Positions 21,410 to 31,440 of a stretch of DNA of 64,000 bases are shown piece by piece. Source of the DNA: Paragorgia papillata (lineage: Eukaryota; Cnidaria; Anthozoa; Scleralcyonacea; Coralliidae). The notes below the pieces were generated by a model. The model saw only the letters and a list, made by a program, of their open reading frames with translations. It was not told the origin of the DNA and made no database searches. The DNA is taken from positions 1,497,501 to 1,561,500 of the forward strand of contig JAWNZC010000311.1 of NCBI GenBank assembly GCA_035771165.1, written 5' to 3'. Positions within the stretch are counted from its first letter, which is position 1. The number at the start of each line of letters is the position of its first letter. Position numbers and translations under genes: made by a program.

Positions 21410-23904
21410 TTACTGGAACCCAAGTGGCAAAAAATAGCTTTTAACTGGTGTTTCACCAAACAATGTAGGAAGAATGAACATTGTGCAGTCTTTGGGTTGG
21501 CCTTTTGCCCTTGGAAGAGTATGTGATGCACCTGGACTTAAAGAGATTTGTGCAAAAAATGAGACTAATATTTTAGCTACTCTAGTATGTAAATATTTCA
21601 GTTGTACTCGACTGAAAACATAATTCTTTGCAGGACTGAAAACTGATCGAAAATTCCCTTGGCGAACACCACAGCCAAAAATGGCTTCCATGGTTTCTTT
21701 CAGCTTTTCATCACTTGCCCCATCAGTAGTATGTCTACGTATAACAGAGTGAACATACTCTACAACAGATTCATCAATAATATTTAAATGGTTTTTAAAA
21801 ACATTAAATATACCATTGGAAAATTCGTTATGTTCCCAGAATTTTACAAATGAAAGCCAAATCAAAAGGGACTTCCTGTAATGATGTCTTCTAAAACAAT
21901 ACATCATAATCCACATTCTTACAATAGATTCATAATATTTAGAAAAATTATTAGTTTTAAAAAGAATATTGTAAGAACTCAAAACTAAAGGACAATAATT
22001 GTCTAAAAAATTAAGTAGAGTACCATACTGTACATCCTTGCATTTGTGGAAAATGGCTTTAACACTCCTTCTAATTAGTGTCCATCCTCCATAAACAATC
22101 TCCAAAATAAACTGAATCCTCCATGGCTTAGGATGTTCAGCTAGCACTCTGTTGGGAAATAATAACTTATACACAATTTTCAGAAATGGAAGGTAATTTA
22201 AAACTAAATCTTCATCAGCATTGAGGTCAATGTGTAAAGGCCCTATCATAGGGATAAGTGAAAGTAGTTGTTCCAAGTGAACAGGCTCGGTACATGCAAT
22301 ATTATCCATGTACTTCTTCAGTATTCCATAAATAATTTGCCGTGGGTAAAACTGGCTTGGGTGGTCACCAGGGAAAAGCACAACAAACTTACTAAGATAT
22401 TCTTTCAGCTTGTTTACCATCAAAACTCTTTGCAAGGCTTCCATGTAATTATCTTGGGATTTTAAAGGATGTTTAAAAAAATCAACCAAATAAACATTCT
22501 TAAACTTTCGCATTCTTCCAACTTCTGTCGATGCACAGTAATCATGACTTTCAAGGCGCTTGCGCTCTAACAGTGGGTCAAAAAAGGATGTGGTTAATTC
22601 AGGTGAGCAAGAGGCAAATGTATAGCTAAGCTTTACCATAGAACAAGGTGAACAGATTTCATTTGCAAGGTCGCATGCCTTAATACCTTCCTTATTATGA
22701 ATAAATTGAGGAGGAGGTCGATGAACAGCTTTAATGTCAGGAAATATCTTAAAAATAATAGTACACATGTTGTTAGTTTCTGAGGTTTTAAGGTCATTGG
22801 GTCTTCTCTTTGAGTGAATAGTTGTGTAGTCATCGATCATTAAGAGTAATAATTTTTCATTTTTTATAGCATCATCCAATGCAGAATTAATACTTTGGAA
22901 ATTTGTTGCAGCAAATTTGTGAAGTGCTCTATCAACAGTAACACTACAGCAGCTGGTACCAAGAACTCTTTGGGTGTTTATACCTTCATTGGTGCAGTGT
23001 GAAAATCTTAAAAGAATACCATTATCAATCTGGAAAAAAGCACATTTCTGTGACAAACCAAAACATAATTGTAAAATTAAAGAAACTGTTCGTTTCTTAT
23101 TTAAACCTTGCCTTTCTTTTGTGTGACGGGGGCTTGTCATGCAAGCTAAGACAAGGTCGAATAAATTTGGGGCCCCATTGTCTCTGCAAAATGTTTTAAA
23201 TTGCTCAGGGCTGTAAATGGGGAGGCCTTCCTTTCTACTTGCATACTGCAAGTATGCCCTCTGCACATTTCCAACCTCTCCAATTTTTTCTTCACCTGAA
23301 AAGAAAAATATAATGAATTTTAAACATATATGCATATCAAATATTGTGGTCACAATGTAGAGTAGTTGCAATGTTATATCATTACCTGTAAATCATTAAA
23401 TAAATATTTGGGCCTTTTTGTATGATAGATATAGTACACTAACCTGATATGGTGAGATGAAACTTGTCATTAGGGTTTCCATTTGCTTCAAGAGAAAATG
23501 CCACAACACAAAAATTCTTCAGTTGAAATTAACTTAAAAAAATACTTCAATTTAAGGTAACTTAAAAATATTCTTACCTGACACAGGGAAATTCGAGCTT
23601 GAATTTTCAATAAGGTCCTGTATTTCTTCTACAAAATATATAGTTTTTCACCACATGGCACATGAACAGTATTTTCTGAGGAAAAAATTGTGTCTATGTT
23701 GTCAACTTGTACAGTACCTTCTTGGACAAAATCCTCCTCAGTTTGCGTTTCTACAGAAACGTTTGTTGAAATATCTTCAACAACAGAATTTTGGTTCTTC
23801 ATGTAACAGGTCTTACAAAGGCACTGTTCATCTGAACCACCACACACGAAACCAGACTTAGACGACTTCGTGCCACAAGAGTGACATGGGATTTTAGACC
23901 TCAT
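21410..23904 (-). CDS. Transposon-borne four-exon gene, putative transposase-like protein
   Basis: Exons, with phase agreement at every junction: 23904-23718 (ATG start MRSKIPCHSCG), 23628-23578, 23485-23444 and 23295-21410. Introns of 89, 92 and 148 bp have GTACTG/GTAAGA/GTTAGT donors and pyrimidine-rich AG acceptors. The product is 721 aa to the first TAA. The N-terminus is Cys-rich (CHSCG, CGGSDEQCLCKTC), a likely zinc-binding segment. The long last exon has LLLMIDDYTTIHSKRRP (about residue 240), IGPLHIDLNADEDL (about 430) and IIDESVVEYVHSVIRRHT (about 605). The spaced acidic residues could be a DDE/D catalytic triad, which is inference. I recognise no named family; similar uncharacterised proteins are multi-copy in cnidarians and sponges. 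Position between TIRs makes it the best transposase candidate. A fragment of a relative lies at 39470-39722. Confidence 0.8.
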
Positions 23905-23967
23905 AACGAACGGCAAAAGCTGTAAGTACAAGGCTAAAAACAAAAAAATCTCTTCCCGCCTTTCGTC

Positions 23968-24029
23968 TTATAAACGGGTAGAAGTTTACAAATAAGGGCA
24001 CAAACGCTAAGCCATTTCGCACCGATTGG
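23968..24029 (-). promoter_or_regulatory. Candidate promoter of the transposon gene
   Basis: On the minus strand CCAATCGG (24022-24029) lies about 50 bp upstream of TTTATAA (23968-23974), which is 64 bp before the chosen ATG at 23904. Spacing fits a CCAAT box, TATA box and a start site near 23940. It also lies inside the TIR-bounded element. Confidence 0.5.
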
Positions 24030-24364
24030 TTGGACGGTTAAAAGGACAGAGATGTTAAAGTAGCCATTTACTTATTAATAACCGATCGCAAAATCAAATG
24101 AGATCAAAATTGATCCCATCTGATCTCCATAATTTTGTATACAAATACTTTAAAATATAAAGACACTAACCATCAGTTCATCGATTTAAAATATATTTAT
24201 TTATGAATCGTTTAAAGTAATATTTCCATTGGTAATTTTACCGTGATAGAGAACCTTCGAAAAACAGCTTCTCGCCTTTACGTCGACCATCTTGAAATTT
24301 CCATAGCAACTTAGCGATTACGTCATACTTAAAACTGACCAATCAGACAATAGTTGCCTATGTT

Positions 24365-24373
24365 GGTACAGGC
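24365..24373. repeat. 9-bp target-site duplication, right copy
   Basis: Exact copy of GGTACAGGC at 18923-18931. Confidence 0.93.
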
Positions 24374-26470
24374 TGCCCCCTAGGGACAGGAGGTAGCATG
24401 TGAGACGTCCCGCCAGTCCTACACGTGTGCAAGCTGCAGTAAGAAATTAAATGATACGTCACTCCAAAGATGTTCAGGATGCAAAGCAGCTCACTACTGT
24501 TCACGGAAATGCCAAAGATCGCATTGGAAAAATCACCGATCCGACTGTGAGGCCATGATTGCAATGATGACTCAAGAATCGATAAAAGAGATGAAACTTC
24601 ACCCTGAAACAGCACGATGCAGTGGCAAAATTAGTTGGCAACAGATATTTAGTAAAGTGCGAAATGGACTGTGTGCCAACGGATGCGTTATGGGACACTG
24701 GGGCCCAAGTCTTTGTGACTTCATACGATTGGATAAAGAAGAACTTGACAACTGCAGAGACTTACCCCTGGGAAGACCTTCTGGGAAACACAGATCTAAA
24801 CCTCAAAGCGGTAAATGGCACAACAATCCCCTACGAATGTTGGACAGAAGTCAAACTTAGACTAGGGATTCCAGGGGGGAGAGTAACGGTGACCTGCAGA
24901 GCCGACACAAAGTGCAACAAAAATGACTCGAGTACCAGTACTATTCGAGCTTGACCCAGAACGATTTTGGCCAAGTGGGTTAGATGTACCGGAAACGCTA
25001 GCTGGCATCACGGGAGGGAGCTCTTCAAAGGTGAACATCCAAGTCACGAACAGAACCAAGCACAATATCATCTTACTAAAAAGAACTTCTCTATGGCGAT
25101 TACAGCTGGTTAAGTCCGTCATACCCGTATAATTTGTGGGGAGAGACAATGAGGATAACTGCCCAAAGACGAACCTACTTGTCAAGAATCTGCACGAAAA
25201 AGGAATTTCGGCCCAATCAGACGAAGCCCAACTGCAGAGCTCGCACGATCAATGGATGTCAGAGCTGGAATTAGGCACCCTAAAGAAGCTCAGCTCAGCC
25301 GAAATCATACAGTTTCAGAGGGAAGACCCCAGTATTAGCCGAGTATGCGATTTAAAAGAAAGAAATCACAAACCCGTCAGTCATGAGTTAACACACGAAC
25401 CTCCAGACCCCCTGCATGCATATACGCACCTCTCGAACTGATTTCGATTGACGTTCTTCACTTAGAGAAGAGTTCTAATGGGCACGAATATATATTGGTA
25501 ATAGTCGATCACTTTACTCGCTTTGCTCAGGCGTATCCGACAAAGAATTGATCGGCGCAAACAGCAGCTAAGTTGTACAACGATTTCATGTTGAAATACA
25601 ACAACAACGACAACAACAATAGTTTATTTATACTTGTAAATACACATAGATATAGTTACAGAGATTTGATTGGTTATGATAGAGTAATGGCCACCTAGAA
25701 TAACCATAGGAGGCTAATCAAGCTAGGTAGAAATTTGATTTTCCTACCCGCATCCTACACGGTCAAGGGAAGGAGTTTGAAAATAAGCTTTTCCACCGGC
25801 TCGAGAAGTTATGCGGTGTCATTCGTTCCAGGACAATACCGTACCACCCCCATGAAAATGGCAGGACCGAAATGTTTAACAAGACATTACTAGCGATGCT
25901 AAGAACCATTCTTGAAAATCAAAAGTGTCGTTGAAACCGCGCGGGGCACGTTTCCCAAGTCTGTATTTCATGTATGTAACTGTACGAAAAGTAATTCGAC
26001 TTGTTTCTCGCCGTTTTACTTACTTTTCGGTCGAAGACCTCGGTTACCTATTGACCTTATGTTTGGATCTAGCGACAGGATATATATGGCGAATACATGA
26101 AGAACTGGGGCATATCCATTAAGCATGCCTACAACCTGGCTATAAAACATAGCTTTAAGACAGAAAGGACAAAAAGTTGAGATCTACAACGCTGAAAACT
26201 GGAGATCGTGTGCTGGTACGAAACCTCACGGAACGCGGCGGTCCGGGAAGTTGAGATCACACTGACATCTACGTAGAAGACGACATCTACATAGTTTAGT
26301 GAACAACAAGCCCAATAGTCCGTATACGAAATCAACCCCGAGGCGAAACCAGGAAAACATCGATTAGTTCGTCGCGATTGATTCTCTGCCTCTGACAATA
26401 GCCCAAGTGGACCCACCAGGAATATCGCGAATAGTGAAGAGCAACCGGAAAAACGACGTGTAAAGCAACC
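24374..26470 (+). pseudogene. Gypsy element 1 pol remnant: MYND finger, protease, integrase
   Basis: 24426-24545 encodes a MYND zinc finger: CASC, CSGC, AHYCSRKCQRSHWKNH and a final C, all ligands present. A frameshift near 24600 leads to the aspartic protease with ALWDTGAQV (24622-24954). Next comes the VPVLFELDPERFWPSGLDVP linker block and KHNIILLKRTSL (24923-25132). Reverse transcriptase and RNase H are absent; FQREDPSISRV (about 25313-25345) leads into the integrase core: [20 protein letters not shown] with the first Asp, a 132-bp insertion, LHDQGREFEN with the second Asp, and HPHENGRTEMFNK with the Glu. The C-terminus has [14 protein letters not shown] and decays by 26470. Several stops and frameshifts; not functional. 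Confidence 0.85.
25598..25729 (-). mobile_element. 132-bp SINE-like insertion in the integrase
   Basis: Flanked by GAAAT at 25593-25597 and 25730-25734; removing one copy and the insert restores the integrase reading frame around the junction. On the minus strand the insert starts TACCTAGCTTGATTAGCC, has an ATAAATAAAC signal and ends in a (TTG)n-like tail. This is the structure of a short retroposed sequence such as a SINE or truncated LINE 3' end. Confidence 0.8.
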
Positions 26471-26480
26471 ATGCACGTGA

Positions 26481-27149
26481 CTCGTTTACCTAAAGTAATA
26501 GGTTGATTTGCTCGTGAATTATTAATGAGTTTTTGAAACCTTATTTAGTGTTTCTATAATACAACGGGTCTATAGAAATATATTTTCAGCAAAACCAGAA
26601 AAATAGCCTTAAATTTCTGTTAAGTCGCAATTTGCTGTTAACAAAACAATTTGAAAACTGGTTGACGAGGTAAGATTACTATATAGTATTATTGAGATCG
26701 TTTGAAGGGAAAGCTTCATCGTGTTTGACATATTTTCACACTACTCTGGCTTAAACGTTTTTGAACGTAACTCAGGCTTAGACCAATGGGCAGCCATTGT
26801 TCTACAATACTCAGCCATTGTTCTATAGCAAAAAAGCACAATGGCCAGTGCCAAGTAACTTAAAAAGTTACTGTTCGTGACCCAACGTTTCGATATCCGA
26901 TCTAGTGTATTTATCAGGAGTGATCGTTGTGAAGACATGAGGTCTCGTATTTATGCTCTCATCGAACCATTGATGACGTTATTTATCAATTCTGATATAA
27001 TAGAGCGCCGTCATCCCAACTGAATGGAGCGTGGCGTTATTAATATGCAAAGCTTCTAGACGACGTCTTTTATAGCACCGAGTGGATTGATGGTGGTAAT
27101 TTTTGTGACTATCGCTGACCTGTCAGCGGAAGCCACTATGTCGGCGTGA
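26481..27149. other. Spacer with a Penelope-like tail relic
   Basis: No gene. 26850-26940 on the minus strand contains a copy of the conserved tail described at 31373-31440 (CTGATAA at 26911-26917, GAAAC at 26888-26892, then AGTAACTTTTTAAGTTAC). Confidence 0.55.
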
Positions 27150-27150
27150 T

Positions 27151-27190
<40 letters not shown>

Positions 27191-27191
27191 G
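27150..27191. repeat. (CTTG)n microsatellite
   Basis: About ten tandem CTTG units. Confidence 0.95.
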
Positions 27192-27814
27192 CCATGGACC
27201 GCACTACGTCATACTCGACAGCTCTCGCCAGATATTCGACACGATCGCTATATACTCGAGAAGATCGCCATTGATCGCCAGGTATTCGAGAAGTACGCGG
27301 GTTGTTGTTTTCGTGGGGAATAAACTTAAAGTGAATCTCGTCTTTGCAGTTTGGTTACTCTCTCGATGACTGTTTTGATTTTTGGAAAGTGTTAATTATA
27401 TTACCTTACAAATCTTTTCTTTTTGGAACGTCTCCTGTCATTGATCAGTAACAAGGTATAAAGAAGTAGTTTTGAAGCTGTGACGTTATACATATCTAAT
27501 CTCAAAGCCAACTTCGTACTTATAGCTACTAAAATTAAACTTTACTAGAAGTTCGGCCTTCAAGTCTGTGTCCTGTTTCAAAGCTCTTCTTCTATTATCG
27601 AAGAACTGTCAGTCTACACCAGTCTTGGACAGAAATGATTTATATATGATAACATCGCTTTATGAGTTTAAGTTTAATTCTGGTTGAATTTTGTGTTGTG
27701 CTCACTGGTCAGTGAACCTTGTCTCATGTTACTGTATATAGGCTATCATACACTGGGAGAGAAGTGTGTTGAAAAACCAAGGCAAAGCTGAATTTTTTAA
27801 CCAACTTCGAACTA
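27192..27814. other. Spacer without recognisable gene
   Basis: AT-rich, no supported feature. Confidence 0.5.
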
Positions 27815-28069
27815 CAATCAGTGACAAAATACCTTGGGACATCTCGCATTGTTGGTACTTACCTAATATTTCTTTCAATTATTTTGGTAGTAAATTATAT
27901 CCCTCCCTCCCCCTCCCTATTCAATGTTGAATTTAAAGTAAGGAACTCAGTGAGCGTTGAAACGAGCGCCTAAAGAGTCTCCAACATTGAACAGGGGGGC
28001 TGGGGGATAATTGGAGGGGAAAATATTGTCCTTTAGTTTGAAGTGTCCCAACACTTTTGTCACTGATTG
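27815..28069. mobile_element. 255-bp MITE
   Basis: Ends are inverted: CAATCAGTGACAAAATACCT at the left; on the opposite strand CAATCAGTGACAAAAGTGTT at the right, both leading to TGGGACA. An inner inverted pair (TCAATGTTG) surrounds a short loop. No coding capacity. Confidence 0.75.
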
Positions 28070-28594
28070 TCTGCGAAAACATTTTTAGTTCATAAAATAA
28101 ACCTAGTTACCTAATCAGTTATTTTTCTAAAAATAGTTATATTTGACAAAGATGTTCACAATTTATTGTTAACAAAATTGTTATGGGCATTTTGAAGCTA
28201 TTAAATTGGCAGTTTTGTTGTTTTAAAGTCAGTTTACTGCTCAAGGCGTCTTTGCACGTATTATGCAAAATGATTTCGGCTAAAATAGGTGCGTTATCAG
28301 CAATGCAATTAAAAATGCTCGATTTACCTAAAACGAAGTTTTAATAAATTTACAATCACTCGATTGCGCATTTATTTATGTATGTGTAGAGTATAACTTG
28401 TGCAATATCACTCTTCATCTACCGGGCGTCGCGTTAAACGAGAATTAAAACGTGTTTAGTTTAGCCAGTTGCGCAATCTTTAACGGGTTCTGCGCCGGTA
28501 TTAGCAATAACGCTATTTGAGGTAGGGACCTTTTATTATTTTAACAATTGCTGTAGTACAACGCTTGTACGGTTGTCATGACAAATGTCACAAC
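28070..28594. other. Spacer without recognisable gene
   Basis: No gene or repeat boundary recognised. Confidence 0.5.
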
Positions 28595-29049
28595 GTCCAC
28601 GGTTCTCACCAACGGTTCTCACCACGGTTCTCACTGAACACCGTGGACGTTAGTTTGCTAATTTACGCTTGTTTCTTTACAAATAGTCAGTGCTGCAGTT
28701 TTCTAATATCATCTGCATGGTATACTTTACATTTAATGAGTTTTAACCGGTATTGCATCGACAAAATAAAATAATTTAGAGGTAAAGCGGCGACGGTTCT
28801 CACTTCCGCAGTATAAAGAGATAGTATAGCATCAAGTTATTTATATAAATATAGCGAGCATCGTTATAAAAAACGCATTTGAAAAGCGTGAATTGAAAAT
28901 ATGCATTATTTTCTTATTGAAAACTAACATATCACAAGGCGGGTGTGCAGAAAATGTAATTTTAAACAACAATCTTTGTTCTAATACATGTTTTTCTGGT
29001 GAGAACCGTAGTGAGAACCGTAGTGAGAACCGTTGTGAGAACCGTGGAC
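28595..29049. mobile_element. 455-bp foldback element with iterated ends
   Basis: Terminal inverted repeat GTCCACGGTTCTCAC. Each end carries several tandem copies of the motif ACGGTTCTCACC (3 at the left, 4 inverted at the right), a pattern of subterminal protein-binding repeats. The interior is non-coding. Confidence 0.75.
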
Positions 29050-29470
29050 AGAACAGACGCACAACAGGGGGCCATTTTGACTATTGAATATCATATTTCC
29101 TTACTGAATTTTGCACAGAAATAGTTTAGTTAGTCTACAATAACATTGCTTTAGCTTTCTTGGCTTTAAAGTACGCTCCTAAGTTGGCTGTAACGGCATT
29201 TTTTACAATATAAAGAAAATAGCTTTTCAGACAGTAGGTGTTTTGATATTAGATTCAACACGACTTTTGAGTGCTTCTGTTTCAAACAAATCAAGAAAGG
29301 ATAGGAGATGAAAGATAAATTTGAGATAAAAGTTGTCTTAATCTATGCAAGAGTGTTTGATCACATATCAAACCTCTTATGATTTTCCTATGTGTTTGGT
29401 TTATGAATTATTAATGAGTTTCAGAAGTATATACTGTATAACAGTGCTCTGTATTTACACAATATACAAA
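29050..29470. other. Spacer without recognisable gene
   Basis: AT-rich, no supported feature. Confidence 0.5.
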
Positions 29471-29562
29471 TAAACAAAGCACTGAATCAAGATTTTGTAA
29501 TGTCTAATATGCTGGCTGTTACATATCAGACATTACAAAATCTTTATTCAGTGCTTTGTTTA
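29471..29562. repeat. Long hairpin with 40-bp arms
   Basis: TAAACAAAGCACTGAAT at the left is mirrored at the right. Arms of about 40 bp differ at two or three positions around a loop of about 10 bases (GCTGGCTGTT). It could be a tiny foldback element or an RNA-hairpin gene; sequence alone does not decide. Confidence 0.8.
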
Positions 29563-30164
29563 TCTGTTTTAGGTGTTCAATATCTTGTATAATGAAACTA
29601 AGAAATCATAGTTTGTGCACACCAGAGCTGATCGATCCAGTGGTCTGACAACACAATAGTAGATACACCAGAAGTCTGACTCTTGTGAAAACATGTCCTT
29701 TTTTTCAATAAGAATTGCGCCATCCTATACCATCCTGGTTCAAAGCTGCTGCTGCGATAATGTTTATTGAGATGCAGGAATATATAGTGTAAAAATAAAG
29801 ATGGTGATGAATGGCAATGCTTCAGATGTGCAAGGCAACATGCGTGTGGACATAAACTTCAAAGATGTGGGAGGAAATTGCACTTCTGGTGAAGTATTAC
29901 GATATTCTATGATCATGTGTCTAAGTGTCACTCAATTGTACATGTTGATAAATTGTTGAGAAACTATTGTGAACTGTTGGGAAACCTAAAGCCTTGAATA
30001 TGTTGAAAGCTTTGAAATGTTGAAATATATCTGTTGAAACTACTAAACTAAAAACTACACTACTGTAATCTTCTTTATACTGGATAGCTCTATCAGCTAT
30101 ATCTATAACTGTTCTCCCTAGAGCTCCAGTATGGGCCATCCCTTATTGGTCCAGTGTTACTACA
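29563..30164. other. Spacer with one MITE end
   Basis: Near 29650-29695 ACAATAGTAGATACACCAGA and ACTCTTGTGAAAAC match one end of the MITE at 12118-12814. No gene. Confidence 0.5.
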
Positions 30165-30375
30165 GGAGGAAACCGGAGTACCCGGAGGAAACCGGAGTAC
30201 CCGGAGGAAACCGGAGTACCCGGAGAAAACATGCGGTGTTTGGTAGAATCAAACTGGAAGCACTCTTCTCACATGCGACCAAGGCGAAATTTTAATCAGA
30301 CAACTGAAATGAGCAGGTATTGAACCCGGGTCGCAGAGGTGAAAGGCACATGCACACCGACACCTCGACAATACT
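30165..30375 (-). mobile_element. tRNA-derived SINE, minus strand
   Basis: On the minus strand the head has the pol III B box GGTTCAATACC (30316-30326), preceded by a tRNA-like stretch. The body contains GTCGCATGTGAGAAGAGTGC and the tail has 3.5 tandem copies of a 19-bp unit, GGAGGAAACCGGAGTACCC on the plus strand (30165-30229). The CCGGAGTACCCGGAG block resembles a conserved SINE central domain found across invertebrates; the exact family name is not certain. Confidence 0.7.
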
Positions 30376-30522
30376 GAGTATTGTGGAAAGCCTGTCCTAT
30401 TCAATATTAATAATGTAATAACAGAATCACAAAATATTAGTAATGTGCGTTACACGCGACTGCCACGTACAGCATATTTGTGACATGTAAAATGTTGTTT
30501 TGGAACACAATGTTGATGATCT
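30376..30522. other. Spacer
   Basis: Nothing recognised. Confidence 0.4.
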
Positions 30523-30760
30523 GGGGCCAGTTGCACGATGTCCATAGCTTATCGAGTTGATAAGTCCTAGGAAAAGAACAGTACTAATTGTGCTTTAAAC
30601 AACCTAATTTAAATTTTATCCACTGAATAGCGAGTTATATATCTGAGAGTGCTTTTGAGCTGTTCAGTGGATAAAAGTTAAATTGGGTTGTTCAAAGCAC
30701 TAGAGTGGTTCTCTAGCTAGGACTTATCCACCGGATAGGCTATCCGGGCTTCCTACAATC
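30523..30760. mobile_element. Foldback MITE
   Basis: Nested inverted repeats: GATAAGTCCTAG (30559) against CTAGGACTTATC (30718), and TGCTTTAAACAACCTAATTT against a mirrored ...GTTGTTCAAAGCA, around a TTATCCACTGAAT core. The start GGGGCCAGTTGCAC is typical of a widespread MITE type. Non-coding. Confidence 0.65.
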
Positions 30761-31059
30761 AGTACGTCCCAGATGTTATATATTTACATCTGCAAAAATC
30801 TGAATTTTACAAGTTCAGTTCAAATGAAACTTGGGGTCATGTTTATGATGCTATGTTTTGGAAACAGCTAGTAAAGATGTATGTGTAGTATGTGACATGT
30901 TCAAATTAGCAATACATGCATAACATTATTTAAAATAACTATCAATTTCTTTGTGTGTCTGTGTGCTTCTCACGCATTTTCACGCATTGCTTCTTAAGTC
31001 TCTATATATCTCTTTCTGTGCTTAACAGCGGTAATCACATGTAGGCATTCCGTACCTAT

Positions 31060-31340
31060 TTTTTAATCATCCCACGCAATCTCATGACTGGTTCGCACGC
31101 GTGTTCTGACAAAAGAAAAACAGCCTTTTGGTGCTCTTTTAACTGCGTACCAAACTAACGTTTTGTCTGGCTGATGTACTCCTGATTACAGTCATCGCAC
31201 GGAATGGAATAAATATATTTTTTCTGTTCTTTCTCAATAAGATCGGCGTTAGGTTTTGCAAAAATGTGACTGCGGTCTATTACCAGAAGCCTACCTGCAT
31301 CTTGTTGATAGATAATGTCATCGCTGGTTTTATGAGAGTA
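31060..31340 (-). pseudogene. Penelope-like element GIY-YIG fragment
   Basis: On the minus strand KPNADLIEKEQKKYIYSIPC is followed by DDCNQEYISQTKR, then a TAG (31152-31154), and the same frame continues FGTQLKEHQKAVFLLSEHA to about 31100. The Y-x-I-P-C-x2-C-x2-x-Y-I-x-Q-T-x-R ... H-x3 pattern is the start of the GIY-YIG nuclease that Penelope-like elements use. The rest of the element is absent. Confidence 0.7.
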
Positions 31341-31372
31341 TAAATATGTGACCTGTCTTACAACGTCTACCC

Positions 31373-31440
31373 CTGATGAAGACACTAGTTTGGAGTGTCG
31401 AAACGTTCCCTCGTGAACAGTAACTTTTTGAGCTACGTTC
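31373..31440 (+). ncRNA. Hammerhead-like motif, degenerate
   Basis: CTGATGA (31373-31379), an extra A, a 6-bp stem GACACT/AGTGTC (31381-31386 with 31394-31399), then GAAAC (31400-31404) and GTTC pairing with GAAC. This is the CUGAUGA-stem II-GAAA layout of a hammerhead ribozyme, a motif known from Penelope-like elements. However, the extra A is not canonical and no stem I was found. A second, more mutated copy is at 26868-26935 (minus). Catalysis is doubtful. Confidence 0.35.

Larger units (their letters stand above)
18932..24364 (-). mobile_element. 5,433-bp DNA transposon with an uncharacterised RING-H2 protein gene
   Basis: Perfect 33-bp terminal inverted repeats lie at 18932-18964 (AACATAGGCAACTATTGTCT...) and 24332-24364 (inverted), flanked by the exact duplication GGTACAGGC. 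The insertion sits inside the gag-pol region of Gypsy element 1. The only well-supported gene is on the minus strand (23904 to 21410, RING-H2 tail to 21149). 18965-21100 holds only small open frames on both strands, with a possible last plus-strand exon at 20612-20704 behind a TTTTCTCGTTAACAG acceptor; a second gene cannot be excluded. TIR length and 9-bp duplication are compatible with several cut-and-paste groups (MULE-like, Merlin-like), and the protein was not recognised as any of their transposases. Confidence 0.9.
17227..26480 (+). mobile_element. Gypsy LTR retrotransposon 1, decayed, host of two insertions
   Basis: Order on the plus strand: gag with zinc knuckle (17511-18922), a MYND zinc finger, aspartic protease, linker, and integrase (24374-26470). 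Reverse transcriptase and RNase H are missing, an internal deletion between about 25250 and 25300. The element is split by a 5.4-kb DNA transposon at 18932-24364 and a 132-bp SINE-like insert at 25598-25729. Joining the flanks of the DNA transposon restores the reading between knuckle and MYND finger, which shows the host was there first. Confidence 0.85.

Noticed and set aside
28595..29049. Short interspersed repeats as a CRISPR array
   Set aside because: Repeats are inverted between the two ends without regular spacers, and the window is metazoan.
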